In this document: in pieces, positions 1-9,356 of the stretch | How the letters are laid out: every line of letters starts with the position of its first letter | Position numbering within the stretch: the first letter of the stretch is position 1 | Assembly (NCBI GenBank): GCA_030068145.1 | Contig: JAPJBO010000426.1 | Location: forward strand, 123,496-187,495 | Direction of reading: 5' to 3' | Origin: Diplonema papillatum | Lineage: Eukaryota; Euglenozoa; Diplonemea; Diplonemida; Diplonemidae | Length of the DNA stretch: 64,000 bases | Made by a program: the position numbers and the translations under genes | Notes under the pieces: generated by a model | The model's database searches: none | Told to the model about the DNA's origin: nothing | What the model saw: the letters and a program-made list of their open reading frames with translations, nothing else

Positions 1-1
1 G

Positions 2-436
2 GTTATCGCCACGATAAGCGAGGGGGAGGTGGCAGCGGTAGAGTACTTCGCGCACCCGGTTCCCCAGCAAGGTGCCGGCATGACGATCCACCACCTCGAG
101 TTCGTGGCTGTGACCGTGGCCTTCAGGCTGTGGTTCGGGGACGAGGAAGACTTCGCGGTCTCGGTGTGGGTGGACAACGATGTCGTCCTGGGCAGCCTCA
201 TACAGGGGAGGACGAGGGCGAAGGAGCTAAGAGCGCCGGTCCACTTGTTCTGGGAGCGCCTGGCCAGGTCCAGGGGCAATGTGTGGTTCGACAGGGTCCC
301 CGGGGTGGACAACATCGCGGACCTGCCCAGCAGGCTCCACCACGCTTGGGCGGGGGTCCCAATCCGGGGTATCCTGCCGACAAGGAGGTACGTCGACCAG
401 CGCGTAGTGGACGCGGCGATAGCGGAAGTGCTCTGA
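2..436 (+). CDS. RNase H end of a DIRS/Ngaro-like retrotransposon polyprotein (5' cut by window edge)
   Basis: The frame is open from base 2 to a stop at 436 and has no start here, so this is the C-terminal part of a longer protein. It reads like the RNase H region of tyrosine-recombinase (YR) retrotransposons: an acidic strand WVDNDVVLGS near the middle, then the terminal motif VDNIADLPSR that also ends the RT protein at 4155-5738 (AANIADLPSR). In such elements RNase H removes the RNA strand during cDNA synthesis. A YR N-terminus follows on the same strand at 984, the gene order expected for this class, so the two probably belong to one element. The retroelement call is firm. The exact clade (DIRS, Ngaro or VIPER-like) is inference. 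Confidence 0.65.
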   Translation, partial: VIATISEGEVAAVEYFAHPVPQQGAGMTIHHLEFVAVTVAFRLWFGDEEDFAVSVWVDNDVVLGSLIQGRTRAKELRAPVHLFWERLARSRGNVWFDRVPGVDNIADLPSRLHHAWAGVPIRGILPTRRYVDQRVVDAAIAEVL

Positions 437-983
437 GGCCGACCGCAGACTAAGTTCCGGCGGCGCTTCCGCGTCCCGGGCGGCGAGAGGAAGAGGCAGT
501 GGGCGAGTCTAGCTCCCGTTCTGTGCTTCCCCCCCTCAGCCCACCGTCGCGCGCCGCGCCAAGGTCCATTGGGATAAGCGCCATTGGGACAGTCCAATGG
601 ACACGTGAGGTGAATGGCACGATCGGCCAGCAAACGCAAGCTTGCGCGCCGCCAACTGAACTCCGTGTGTTAGACTAACGGCCACGGTTGCGCACCTGCC
701 GCCCCCGTCACAGAGCCCGTCCCGTCTTCGCCGTCGGCTCTGTCCCACAGATTTAGCAGGCCAGCTAAGGATCGTAACCACCGAAACTGTTTGGGCGAAT
801 GCAGCATTAAATGTACGTTAAATTCAGCGGGACGAGTCGGGAACGACGGCACCGAGAGACCCCTCGAAGGAGCGTAATTTAATGGAAGTTTAATGCCAGC
901 TAATTTCGAGCAAGCCCCGGCAGAGAACGAAATCTACCAAACAGGACACAATATTTCTTCCCGCCCGCCCAGCCCCAGAGAAT
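437..983. other. Spacer between RNase H and recombinase ORFs
   Basis: No convincing reading frame was found in this moderately GC-rich stretch. It lies between the two ORFs of one presumed retroelement and is best read as its internal untranslated spacer. Confidence 0.4.
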
Positions 984-1400
984 ATGGTGCAAGGACTAGC
1001 CGGCTTGGAGGGTTCGTTCTCGGTCGACGAGTGGCGCAAGGTGACCGGGTATCTTGCGGGCCTTCCGGAGCACACGTCCTCCGGGGCCGTGGGAAGGATG
1101 CAGATGTGGGCGCTGGTGAACCCCCCGGCCGACCCCTCGGGCGTTCAGCTGTTCGGGCGCCTGCAGCATCTGCTGAGGGCGAGGGGTTCGGAGCCGTCTC
1201 CAGGGGGGCCCGAGGGGCGGCCAGCTGGGAAGCGGGAGACGACGCGTCAGCGGGCGCTGAAGCGGACCTTGGAGAAGAGCTCGGAGGAGGAGGCCCGCGC
1301 CCACATGCGATCCCGCTACACGACCGAGGGGACCAAACGGACCTATAGCTCGAACACCGTCGTGTACAGGGAGTGGTGCGAGGGCAAGGGCGTTCCGCGC
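984..1400 (+). pseudogene. Tyrosine recombinase N-terminal domain, cut by a MITE
   Basis: The frame opens with an ATG at 984 and encodes about 139 residues before it runs into A/T-rich MITE sequence at about 1402. The last native stretch, RYTTEGTKRTYSSNTVVYRE followed by WCEGKG, resembles the SAM-like core-binding domain of phage-type integrases, where a helix with a Y..W pattern precedes the catalytic domain. No catalytic Arg, His or Tyr box is present, because the insertion removes everything downstream. It lies 550 bp after the RNase H ORF on the same strand and is likely the integrase gene of that element. The frame continues into the MITE as artefactual residues. Confidence 0.5.
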
Positions 1401-1401
1401 G

Positions 1402-1726
1402 AAAAAAAAATGGGTTTTTTGAATTTTAAAAGTTTGGAACAAACTCTGCAGTATTTTTTGAGGAAGTTGAGCAAATTTTTTTTTTTCCAAAATTTTTTTT
1501 AGGGCTCCATCGGCCCTGCAGGGTCAAAACCTTGTGTCTTTTTGAAAATGGCAAAAAAAAAATTTCCGGAAAGAAATTGGGTTTTTTGAATTTTAAAAGT
1601 TTGGAACAAACTCTGCAGTAATTTTTGAGGAAGTTGAGCAAAAAAAAAATTTTCCAAAAAAAATTTTAGGGCTCCATCAGCCCCGCGGGAGCGTTTTAAA
1701 AAGACACAAGGTTTTGACCCTGCATG
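1402..1726 (+). mobile_element. MITE family M1, two copies fused (partial copy + near-complete copy)
   Basis: Bases 1402-1520 are the right-hand part of one M1 copy, and about 1516-1726 is a second copy that has lost only the first few bases of its left end. They meet at CCTGCAGGG, where the internal GGCCCTGCAGG of the first copy and the terminal GCAGGGTC of the second overlap, a microhomology junction. The right end is the inverted terminal sequence ...GACCCTGCATG at 1726, followed by ATAT, which matches the AT-rich 4-bp target sites of other copies. The insertion interrupts the recombinase ORF. Confidence 0.7.
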
Positions 1727-2113
1727 ATATGACCCCCATATGACCCCTATATGACCCCTATATGACCCCCATATGACCCCCATATGACCCCCATATGACC
1801 CCTATATGACCCCCATATGGCCCCCATATGACCCCTATATGACCCCCATATGACCCCTATATGACCCCTATATGACCCCCATATGACCCCCATATGACCC
1901 CTATATGACCCCTATATGACCCCCATATGACCCCCATATGACCCCTATATGACCCCTATATGACCCCCATATGGCCCCCATATGACCCCTATATGACCCC
2001 CATATGACCCCTATATGACCCCTATATGACCCCCATATGACCCCCATATGACCCCTATATGACCCCCATATGACCCCCATATGACCCCTATATGACCCCT
2101 ATATGACCCCCCC
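1727..2113. repeat. 11-bp minisatellite ATGACCCCCAT / ATGACCCCTAT
   Basis: About 35 near-perfect copies of an 11-bp unit alternate between a CCCCC and a CCCCT version, with one ATGGCC variant at two places. The array starts immediately after the MITE end, whose target-site ATAT looks like the seed. The unit is not a multiple of three and carries no coding signal. Confidence 0.85.
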
Positions 2114-2119
2114 CTATGA

Positions 2120-2345
2120 CCAAAAAGGTCGAGTTGGCGTCCTACAGGTGAAGTATACAGGAATAAGGTGTGGATGGCGTCTTGATTCAAAGGGTCCAAA
2201 AAAGGTCGAGTTGGTGTCCTAAAATTTGTGAATCAAAAAAGGTCGAGTTGGCGTCCGAGAGGTGAATGAATCAAAAAAGGTCGAGTTGGCGTCCTATAGG
2301 TGGAATGAATCAAAAAAGGTCGAGTTGGCGTCCGAGTAGGACGCC
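2120..2345. repeat. Degenerate ~37-bp repeat with core AAAAAAGGTCGAGTTGGCGTCC
   Basis: Five imperfect units share AATCAAAAAAGGTCGAGT followed by TGGCGTCC. The same core, with GTGCCTGTCC in place of TGGCGTCC, makes up the 38-bp array at 52685-53225, and a single copy sits near 57038. The two arrays are therefore one dispersed satellite family. Confidence 0.7.
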
Positions 2346-2547
2346 ATCGGGAACGGTGCCTCCTTCTTCTGCGGGACGTCGAGCGTAGCCGAGGAAACGC
2401 CCTTGCGCGTGCCGGGTGAAGCGGGGAAGAAGCTAGTCAATGCCTCCCCCCCGCCTCTGCGTTTCCCGTCCGTGTTCGCGGTTTGGCCGTCTTCTGACGA
2501 GAAGGGAAAGCTGGCACGTTCTTGGCGGGGGAACACGACGCAGCTGT

Positions 2548-3054
2548 TTACCTGCCGCTGAACAGCTGCAAGTAGCTCAAACTCACCAGAGCGCGCAGTT
2601 GTGTTTCATGTACTCCGGCCGGTGGGCTCGAAACGTAGGTCATGACTTCGTCGATGGTGAACGCCTTTGCTTTTTTGGTCGTGTAGTTGCGGCTCTTCAC
2701 CTTCAGGCGTGCTGCCAGCTTTGGGTACTTGTCTTTCAGAGTGACGCCGAATTCTGAGGTGTGCTTTGCATTCAGCATGCTGTAGATTGACCACATGGTT
2801 GAAGGCTTGGAGCTGCGGTCGTCTACCAGGTGCTTGAAGAAGGTTGCGTACTGTGCCTCCGTCGGCTGCTTCTTGGATGGCTTTCCCGAGAGGGGCTTTG
2901 GGTACTTGCAGTGAACTTGAATGTAGTCTATGAAGTCCCTCCACACCAACGTGTAACGTTGCCTGGACTTCTCCGGCAGAGCGCTGTCGCTGCTTTCGCC
3001 TTCAGAGCTTTCGGGACTGGAGTCGCTGACTCCTTCTTTCTTCACCTTCGGCAT
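2548..3054 (-). CDS. Tyrosine recombinase-like 5' exon (core-binding domain)
   Basis: An ATG at 3054 opens a 168-residue frame. A basic/acidic N-terminus (MPKVKKEG, Ser/Glu-rich to about residue 30) is followed by RYTLVWRDFIDYI and a helical core-binding domain. It ends with AFTIDEVMTYV and LRALVSLSYLQLFSGR, the lead-in to the first catalytic Arg box of phage-type and Crypton-like integrases. The frame stops exactly where a donor CAG|GTAAAC occurs (GT at 2551-2550, minus strand), so this may be an exon whose continuation was lost or lies beyond the repeats below it. No catalytic residues are present. It lies downstream of the minus-strand RT ORF at 4155-5738 and could be that element's integrase or an independent gene. 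Confidence 0.5.
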   Translation of the reverse strand: MPKVKKEGVSDSSPESSEGESSDSALPEKSRQRYTLVWRDFIDYIQVHCKYPKPLSGKPSKKQPTEAQYATFFKHLVDDRSSKPSTMWSIYSMLNAKHTSEFGVTLKDKYPKLAARLKVKSRNYTTKKAKAFTIDEVMTYVSSPPAGVHETQLRALVSLSYLQLFSGR

Positions 3055-3224
3055 TTTGTGGTCTTGTTTCCTTTAATCCTGTAGGTGTTGCTATGAAAAT
3101 GTCTCCAGGGACAAAAAAAAACTTTTTGTCTTGTAGTTTAACTGAGGGAATTCTGTACCCTCCCGTACACTTCGATCCCCGTTCTTTCCCAGTTTAGACT
3201 TTGGGGACTTTAGACTCCCGCCAA

Positions 3225-3515
3225 ATTTGGGTCGAAAATTTTGGGTCGAAAATTTTGGGTCAAAAATTTTGGTCAAAATTTTTGGTCAAAAATTCTGGGT
3301 CAAAAATTTTGGCCCAAAATTTTGACCCCAAATTTTTGACCCAAAATTTTGACCCAAATTTTCAACCCAAAATTTTGACCCAAAATTTTCAACCCAAAAT
3401 TTTGACCCAAAATTTTGACCCAAAATTTTGACCCAAAATTTTCAACCCAAAATTTTCAACCCAAAGTTTTTGACCCAAAATTTTGACCCAAAATTTTTGA
3501 CCCAAGCACTAGGTG
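3225..3515. repeat. AAAATTTTGACCC repeat that switches strand at about 3305
   Basis: From 3225 to about 3305 the units read GGGTCAAAAATTTT; from there to 3515 they read AAAATTTTGACCC, the reverse complement. The array is therefore a large imperfect inverted repeat that could form a cruciform. Units are 13-16 bp and drift in A/T run length. Confidence 0.8.
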
Positions 3516-3547
3516 TAGATTTGACCCTAAATCCAAACTCGACTTAA

Positions 3548-3760
3548 CATGCAGGGTCAAAACCTTGTGTCTTTTTAAAACGCTCCCGCGGGGCCGATGG
3601 ACCCCAAAAAAAAAAGTTGGAAAAAAAAAAATTCGCTCAACTTCATCAAAAATTTCTGCAGAGTTTGTTCCAAAATTTTAAAATTCAAAAAACCCATTTT
3701 TTTTCCAGAAACAAAAATTTTGGCCATTTTCAAAAAGACACAAGGTTTTGACCCTGCATG
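3548..3760 (-). mobile_element. MITE M1, complete copy (213 bp)
   Basis: Both ends are intact: CATGCAGGGTCAAAACCTTG on the left and its inverse ending CCCTGCATG on the right, with about 28 bp of terminal inverted repeat. The copy is flanked by TTAA at 3544-3547 and TTAA at 3761-3764, a 4-bp target-site duplication. There is no coding capacity, so it must be mobilised in trans. It is oriented opposite to the other complete copies, judged by the internal A/T-rich block. Confidence 0.85.
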
Positions 3761-3765
3761 TTAAA

Positions 3766-4096
3766 TCACCAACTCGCCTTAAAACACAGACCAAAATCGG
3801 CTTAAAGCACAAACTCGACCAAACACAAACTCGACTTAAAACACAGACCAAACTCGACTTAAACCACAAACTCGACTTAAAACACAGTCAAACTCGACTT
3901 AAAACACAAACTCGACTTGTAGCACAGGCCAAACTCGACATAAAACACAAACTCGACTTGTAGCACGGGCCAAACTCGACTTAAAACACAAACTCGACTT
4001 GTAGCACGGGCCAAACTCGACTTAATACACAAACTCGACTTAAAACCCAAACTCGACTTGAAGTAAGTCGACACCCGCCACCAATATGTTCCTGGG
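3766..4096. repeat. Direct repeat 1: AAACTCGACTT array plus retroelement junction
   Basis: About 16 units of 17-21 bp with core CAAACTCGACTTAAAACA are followed by GTCGACACCCGCCACCAATA and GTTCCTGGGA. The whole block, including the non-repetitive tail, recurs at 5742-6072 with high identity. The two blocks flank the RT ORF at 4155-5738 as direct repeats. In the second block the tail is part of another RT reading frame, which shows where the array originally sat. Confidence 0.8.
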
Positions 4097-4154
4097 AATT
4101 CTTCTTCGCGCGGCTGGTGTAAAGATAAACGGGGAAAACGGGAAACCAGAAAGG

Positions 4155-5738
4155 TTAACTAAGCGAAGGGGATGAATGTCTCGGCCAGACAGGGCGAAAA
4201 AGACCTTCTGAACGAGAACGAACCCCATCGCGTGTAAAAAACTTCCATAACGCCTGTCTAACCATCATCTTTCCATTTCTGGAAGAGAGCTGCTCAGGGG
4301 ACATGCGGGAAGGCAAGTCAGCTATATTCGCTGCAGAGCGCACCCACGACACTGTAAATTGTGTGTCAAATTCTGACAAGCGTGTCAACGCTGCCACGAT
4401 TGCTTCGTTCAAAGGCTTTGAGGCCACGCATGCGCCCTTCCTCGCCGCCGACGCCACTGTCGTGTTGTCGACCTTAAAATCGATACTACTTTTCAAAAAA
4501 GCCGGGGGAAGTGCAAAGATAGAGTTGCGAAAAGCCAGCGCTTCTAGTACATTTATGTGTAGTACGGACTCTGATTTGGTCCAGGAATTGCCAGCTACTA
4601 TAACCTCCTTTGTGCGGCTATCGATCGCCACCATTCCCCATCCTTTCAGAGAAGCATCCACGAAAACCGTGGATGGGATGCACGGGAAAAGCTTCTTCAC
4701 TTTGAGCGGCTTGCTGACAGCAGCGCGCCAAGTATTAAACTCCCTCTGAACGGAAGGTGGAACAGCAACAGGTGTCGAAGTGTTTATTTTCCCTGAGTTA
4801 AGCCCGTTAATAACTCTTCGTAAATACTTTATAGCAAACCAGAATCTTCCGAGAAGAATTCCCGAAACCGCACTAGCGTGCATGAGCCGGCCTCCGAATG
4901 ATTCTAATTCGCCTGCTGTCACTCTCTCAAATCTCACGCTTTCTAGCTTCACTAACATTCTTTTTGACGGAGCTACCTCAGCTTTCGTGTGGTCAAACTT
5001 TACACCAATGAAGTCATACATTGAGACAACGTCCTCGCTGTCCTCCGGTTTCCAGGTCACCCGGGCTTCACACGCCGTCTTATCCAGACGAACGGTTTCT
5101 GCCTCTACTGACGATTTACTCCCGGTCAACCGAATGTTATCGATCCATGTATGGACTGTAACGTTGCATGCACGAAAGTCCTCCTTGACATAGTCCGGAT
5201 GTCCTCCGATGACTGAAGTCAGAGTATGCATAATTTCAGGAGCGCAACTGTGCCCCATCGGTAGCCGAGTCAGTTCGAACCACCTGCCTCGACTGTCGGT
5301 GAACCTGAAATGTTTCCGAGATATCTCAGGTATTTCTACCTGGTAAAACCCGCACCGTAGATCTCGCAGCGATGCACATTCATCTGAAACTACATGCAAA
5401 TACTGCGAGACGTGTTCCAATGGTACGTTTGCTCTATACGAGTCCTCCAACTGCTCGTTCGCCTCGCGTGTCCATAAAATGAAACGTTGTCTCAGACCCG
5501 AAGGTTTCTCTTCCAACACTGTGAAAGGTACTGAGCACAGTGTACCCGGTTTGGTGGCTGGGGCGGCAATATCGCACTCCACCAACCGCTCCGCATGAGC
5601 TGGATTCAGTGAAGAACGCTCATTTACGCCTCTTCGGTATGACGGACGAGAGGATGAGGGATAAAAGGTTGCGCTCCACACGAGGTCAAACCTCTTCCGC
5701 ACGGAGTCTTTCATTCTTACCTTTAGTTTTTCAACCAA
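4155..5738 (-). CDS. Reverse transcriptase-RNase H of a YR retrotransposon (copy A)
   Basis: A 527-codon frame encodes a nearly full RT-RNase H. In order it has PFTVLEEKPSGLRQRFILWT (RT start), FYQVEIPEISRKHFRF (motif A region), LPMGHSCAPEIMHTL (motif B), HTWIDNIRLTG (the catalytic strand, here IDN rather than the usual YxDD), the thumb, then an RNase H with VFVDASLKGWGMVAI, an acidic FKVDNTTVAS and a terminal VRSAANIADLPSRM. This combination is known from DIRS/Ngaro and trypanosomatid VIPER-type elements. The frame has no internal stop and could still be functional. Its upstream end runs into the flanking array. The first in-frame ATG is near 5714, so the native start may be missing. Confidence 0.75.
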   Translation of the reverse strand: MVEKLKVRMKDSVRKRFDLVWSATFYPSSSRPSYRRGVNERSSLNPAHAERLVECDIAAPATKPGTLCSVPFTVLEEKPSGLRQRFILWTREANEQLEDSYRANVPLEHVSQYLHVVSDECASLRDLRCGFYQVEIPEISRKHFRFTDSRGRWFELTRLPMGHSCAPEIMHTLTSVIGGHPDYVKEDFRACNVTVHTWIDNIRLTGSKSSVEAETVRLDKTACEARVTWKPEDSEDVVSMYDFIGVKFDHTKAEVAPSKRMLVKLESVRFERVTAGELESFGGRLMHASAVSGILLGRFWFAIKYLRRVINGLNSGKINTSTPVAVPPSVQREFNTWRAAVSKPLKVKKLFPCIPSTVFVDASLKGWGMVAIDSRTKEVIVAGNSWTKSESVLHINVLEALAFRNSIFALPPAFLKSSIDFKVDNTTVASAARKGACVASKPLNEAIVAALTRLSEFDTQFTVSWVRSAANIADLPSRMSPEQLSSRNGKMMVRQALWKFFTRDGVRSRSEGLFRPVWPRHSSPSLS

Positions 5739-5741
5739 TCA

Positions 5742-6072
5742 CCAACTCGCCTTAAAACACAGACCAAAATCGGCTTAAAGCACAAACTCGACCAAACACA
5801 AACTCGACTTAAAACACAGACCAAACTCGACTTAAAACACAAACTCGACTTAAAACACAGACCAAACTCGACTTAAACCACAAACTCGACTTGTAGCACA
5901 GGCCAAACTCGACATAAAACACAAACTCGACTTGTAGCATGGGCCAAACTCGACTTAAAACACAAACTCGACTTGTAGCACGGGCCAAACTCGACTTAAA
6001 ACACAAACTCGACTTAAAACCCAAACTCGACTTAAAGTAAGTCGACACCCGCCACCAATATGTTCCTGGGAA
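5742..6072. repeat. Direct repeat 2: AAACTCGACTT array plus retroelement junction
   Basis: This is a near-identical partner of 3766-4096, starting CACCAACTCGCCTT and ending GTTCCTGGGA. Here the tail is continuous with RT copy B: the minus strand reads GTYWW into the array. The block is therefore in its original context inside copy B, and the block at 3766-4096 is the derived one. Confidence 0.8.
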
Positions 6073-6870
6073 CACACCAGAAATAGCAGACGCATGAAGC
6101 AGCCTGCCTGCCAACGATTCCAGCTCTTCTGCCGGAAGTCGCCCCCACACATTCACTGCCTCGAGTTTGCTCCGGATCTTTGTCGAAGGCCGTACAACTG
6201 ACCTTTCATGATCCCACTCTACTCCCAGAAACACGTACCGTTTCACACAAGTTTGTGAATCTTCGGGTTTCCATGTGAGATCACAATGCTCAGCAGTTTT
6301 GTCCAATCGGGCTGATTCCCGGATGACAGCGTTAGATCGCCCGGTGTATCGGATATTATCTATCCACACATGGACAGTCACACCTTTCGCCGCAAAAGCT
6401 GGCTTCACATACACAGGATCACCTGCCGCTACAGCAGCCAGAGTGTGCATCAGCTCGGGTGCACAACAATGGCCCATGGGGAGACGGTTTAAACTCCACC
6501 AGTTCCCTGAAGAGTCAGAAAAACGGAAAAGGTGTCGACTCTCGACTGGCACCTCTATCGCATAGAACCCGGTTTTGAAGTCTCGGGTTTTGCCGCATTC
6601 ACTTTGTACTGCTGACAAGTAATGTGAGACATGCCCTATTGGGACATTGGCTTCGTAGCCTTGACTACAGAGCACATCGTTCGCATCCCGGGTCCACAAG
6701 ATGAACCTCTGTCTGAGGCCGCTCTCTTTCTCTTCGATGACAGTGAAAGGAACGTTCTGCGAGACTCCGGGCCCGTCGGCGTGTGATGTGATTCCGTGTT
6801 CGAACAATGCAGTCGCATCACATCAAACCTACGGAGCGCCGAAGGTGACATCCTCTCCCTCATCATCTCT
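6073..6870 (-). pseudogene. Reverse transcriptase of a YR retrotransposon (copy B), truncated and frameshifted
   Basis: The frame is clearly related to copy A but diverged: PFTVIEEKESGLRQRFILWT, FYAIEVPVESRHLFRF, LPMGHCCAPELMHTL and HVWIDNIRYTG match motif by motif. The RT is cut after SAISGVFPGTYWW, where the satellite begins, so the thumb and RNase H are missing. Upstream the N-terminal part (LRRFDVM) continues in another frame, joined across a 1-2 base indel near 6812-6815. Divergence from copy A is high, so the two are separate family members and not a recent duplication. Confidence 0.7.
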
Positions 6871-7035
6871 ATGTTTATGGGTGGAACACGCGAAACATGA
6901 AGAGGTGAATCCCTCTCCGTTTGAGACGCAGGCAGTCTTGTTTGTTTGGTCCGCCTTGTAACCGAGAACCTGTTTTGGCGATCTTGAAGAATGGGCTGGA
7001 AAGTGAGAGACGAAAGATACGCATTCACAGCATAT

Positions 7036-7249
7036 CATGCAGGGTCGAAACCTTGTGTCTTTTTGAAAATGGCAAAAAAAAAAAAATTCTGGAAAAAAAT
7101 TGGGTTTTTTGAGTTTTAAAAGTTTGGAACAAACTCTGCAGTAATTTTTGAGGAAGTTGAGCAAATTTTTTTTTTTCCAAAATTTTTTTTAGGGCTCCAT
7201 CGGCCCTGCAGGAGCGTTTTAAAAAGACACAAGGTTTTGGCCCTGCATG
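7036..7249 (+). mobile_element. MITE M1, complete copy (214 bp)
   Basis: Intact inverted ends run from CATGCAGGGTCGAAACCTTG to GGCCCTGCATG, flanked by ATAT at 7032-7035 and 7250-7253. This confirms a 4-bp target-site duplication that need not be TTAA. Confidence 0.85.
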
Positions 7250-7332
7250 ATATGCTGGTGTTACACTCACAGCAGGTGGGTAGGCCCACTTCCATAAAAA
7301 ATTTACTCGCCGCTGAAAAATTAAGAAGTTTA

Positions 7333-7394
7333 TTTTTTTCCGGAAATTTTTTTTTTGCCATTTTCAAAAAGACACAAGGACTTGACCCTGCATG
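7333..7394 (-). mobile_element. MITE M1, end fragment
   Basis: Only one end is present: TTGCCATTTTCAAAAAGACA through GACCCTGCATG, followed by TTAA. The rest of the copy is missing upstream, where unrelated A/T-rich sequence lies. Confidence 0.65.
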
Positions 7395-7479
7395 TTAAAC
7401 GCTTTACGTTTCACCCACCACAACCACTACCCCTGGATCATGGTGTATGCTTGGAAAGTCACACCAGTGCGGCCATATT

Positions 7480-7655
7480 CGGGTCGTTGATTCCCCCGAT
7501 AAATCAGCAAGAATCCACGAGTTACAACAACTGCCGGACCCAATACTAGAGGGTTTTGCGCAGGTGCTCAACAGAGTGGAGGAGGAGGGCGAATGGCCGG
7601 AGGAGCTGATGCACGCCCTTGTGTCGTTAATCCCCAAACCTAAAAGCACTGGGGA
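7480..7655 (+). pseudogene. Non-LTR retrotransposon (LINE) reverse transcriptase, N-terminal fragment
   Basis: The frame encodes LPDPILEGFAQVLNRVEEEG then EWPEELMHALVSLIPKPKST, which matches the conserved start of LINE-type RT domains, where a proline-initiated helix is followed by WP..L..A.V.LIPKP. The fragment ends abruptly at about 7655, where a satellite begins. The upstream limit is unclear. The catalytic FADD-type motif is absent. It may come from the same LINE family as the C-terminal fragments at 9357 and 57286, but they do not overlap, so this cannot be shown here. Confidence 0.6.
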
Positions 7656-7659
7656 GGCA

Positions 7660-7915
7660 GGTCTCTACTTAGCAAAGTCTCTACTTTGTGACAAAGTAGA
7701 GATTGGGTTCAGAACTAAGTAGAGATTTTGACTCAGGACAAAGTAGAGATTGGACTAAGTAGAGATTGGGTTCAGGACAAAGTAGAGATGGACTAACCCA
7801 AAATAGCCACCCCCCATCTCGACTTTGTCCTGGGACCCAATCTCTACTTAAAGGGGGGGTAGACCTACTATCCAGGGGGACCTATTATCCTAGGATAATA
7901 GGTCGACTGGTTTTG
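7660..7915. repeat. ACAAAGTAGAGATTGG repeats with an inverted partner
   Basis: Direct copies of GACAAAGTAGAGATTGG occupy 7670-7795, and the inverse (CCAATCTCTACTTA, CTCGACTTTGTCC) appears at 7825-7850, so the segment can fold back on itself. A short palindrome around CCTATTATCCTAGGATAATAGG follows at about 7881. Confidence 0.65.
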
Positions 7916-7917
7916 GA

Positions 7918-8071
7918 GATTGGGTTTTTTAAATTTTAAAAGTTTGGAACAAACTCTGCAGTGATTTTTGAGGAAGTTGAGCAAAAGTTTTTTTTTCCAA
8001 AAAAATTTTTAGGGCTCCATCAGCCCCACGGGAGCGTTTTAAAAAAAGACACAAGGTTTTGACCCTGCATG
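7918..8071 (+). mobile_element. MITE M1, right-hand fragment
   Basis: The copy starts in the middle of the element (TTGGGTTTTTTAAATTTTAA) and runs to the intact end GACCCTGCATG, followed by TTAA. The left half is missing. Confidence 0.75.
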
Positions 8072-8132
8072 TTAAAGACCGCCCCGGCTAGAGCCAACAA
8101 AAACGCCAGTTGCGCCCATCGCTCGAGCTTTT

Positions 8133-9207
8133 ATGCCTCCAAAGATCGAGAAGCGCCCCCTTCCTCATCCCCGAAACGCCGCGGTACGTATCTTGCTTCC
8201 AAAGTCAGGAAGCTGCACGATGGTCTCAACGCCCTCCAGCGGATTACGAAGAAACACCGAGCCAGTTCACACTCCCGAAGTTTACCACAATCCTCTCAAT
8301 CCCACATCCCTCATGGGGCAGGTGTTCCTCGACCACATTTCTGGCGACACGAGCCATACACACTTCCGGAAAACTGGGGAGCAGGTAGTTTCACGCGCCA
8401 CAGCAACTACGAGACTTCGGAATCTTGTTGCAGGAATGTGGGCGGCTTCCACGACTGCACAGCGCCGCAATCTTTGGAGGCGGTTCATCGCTTGGACGTC
8501 AAAGAACAACATGCCAGCGACCCCGGACTCTGCATGCCTGTTTGTATTGGCTACGGGGGTGCGGCCGCAAGCGATGCTGACATATGCCAAAGGACTTTCT
8601 GGAACGTTCCGGCATATGGGTTTGATCAATCAGCCGCTGCTCAGCTTGGCTGCAGCTCTCAGAGCCAGTGGGGCGGCTATTCCCCTTCATCAAGCAATTC
8701 CCATGGAGAAGTCTGTTCTCGTGGCGTGGGCATTCCGGCAGAGCCCTCGTGTGTGTCTTGCAGCGCTGATTGCGTGGAAGACAGCGTCCAGATGGACGGA
8801 GGTGTCAATGCTGGCCACCGCGAACTTCATCCACATTCGCGAAGACGAAGTAGTGATCGATTGGTACACTCTCCCGAAAGGGAGAGCAGCAATGCCGTTC
8901 ACTCAATCCAGATGGACGGTAGTGAAGGGCGACCTGACAGCGGCCATTTGCCTCTTGTTGAAATCACAGCTCCCCTTCAACAGGCTGACCACTTGGACTA
9001 CAAGCACACTCAACGCACATTGGCAGATGTCTCACCAGATGAAAATGTACAGCGCGCACAGCATCAAGAGTCACCCATGCGATCCAGAGGATTGTCGAAG
9101 GGCACCAAATCCCCGAAGTCTTGATATCTCGTCTTGCAAAGCACAAGGTAAAAGAAGGACTTGTAGAGGTGACCCTGCGGTACGGTTGTTGGCGACCGAC
9201 AAGGTGA
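8133..9207 (+). pseudogene. Tyrosine recombinase of a YR retrotransposon, one frameshift
   Basis: From the ATG at 8133 the protein has a core-binding domain (LWRRFIAWTSKNNMPATPDS), a first catalytic arginine in WKTASRWTEVSML, a basic strand DWYTLPKGRA and the second box SAHSIK, with Lys where most family members have Arg (HxxR). At about 9069 the frame breaks. The continuation is one base over: THAIQRIVEGHQIPEVLISR, LAKHK (third-box His) and VTLRYG, which supplies the expected nucleophile Tyr, ending at the TGA at 9205-9207. All catalytic positions are therefore traceable, but one indel separates them. Such enzymes integrate circular cDNA. No RT ORF is adjacent, so the element is fragmented. 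Confidence 0.65.
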
Positions 9208-9356
9208 CCGTGCTACCAAGTGAGAAGAAGTGTGGAAACAGCATAGAATGTAAATGTTGCCAACAAGCAAAAAGAGAGAGTGAAAACAAGAAAAAAGAGC
9301 TGTTAAAACGGAAAAGAGGCTGATCAATGGTTTCTCAAGGCCGCGGTTTGGTGTAG

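Noticed and set aside
3766-6072. Long terminal repeats of an LTR retrotransposon
   Set aside because: The flanking direct repeats are satellite plus a piece of another RT gene. They lack TG...CA ends, and there is no gag, protease or DDE integrase.
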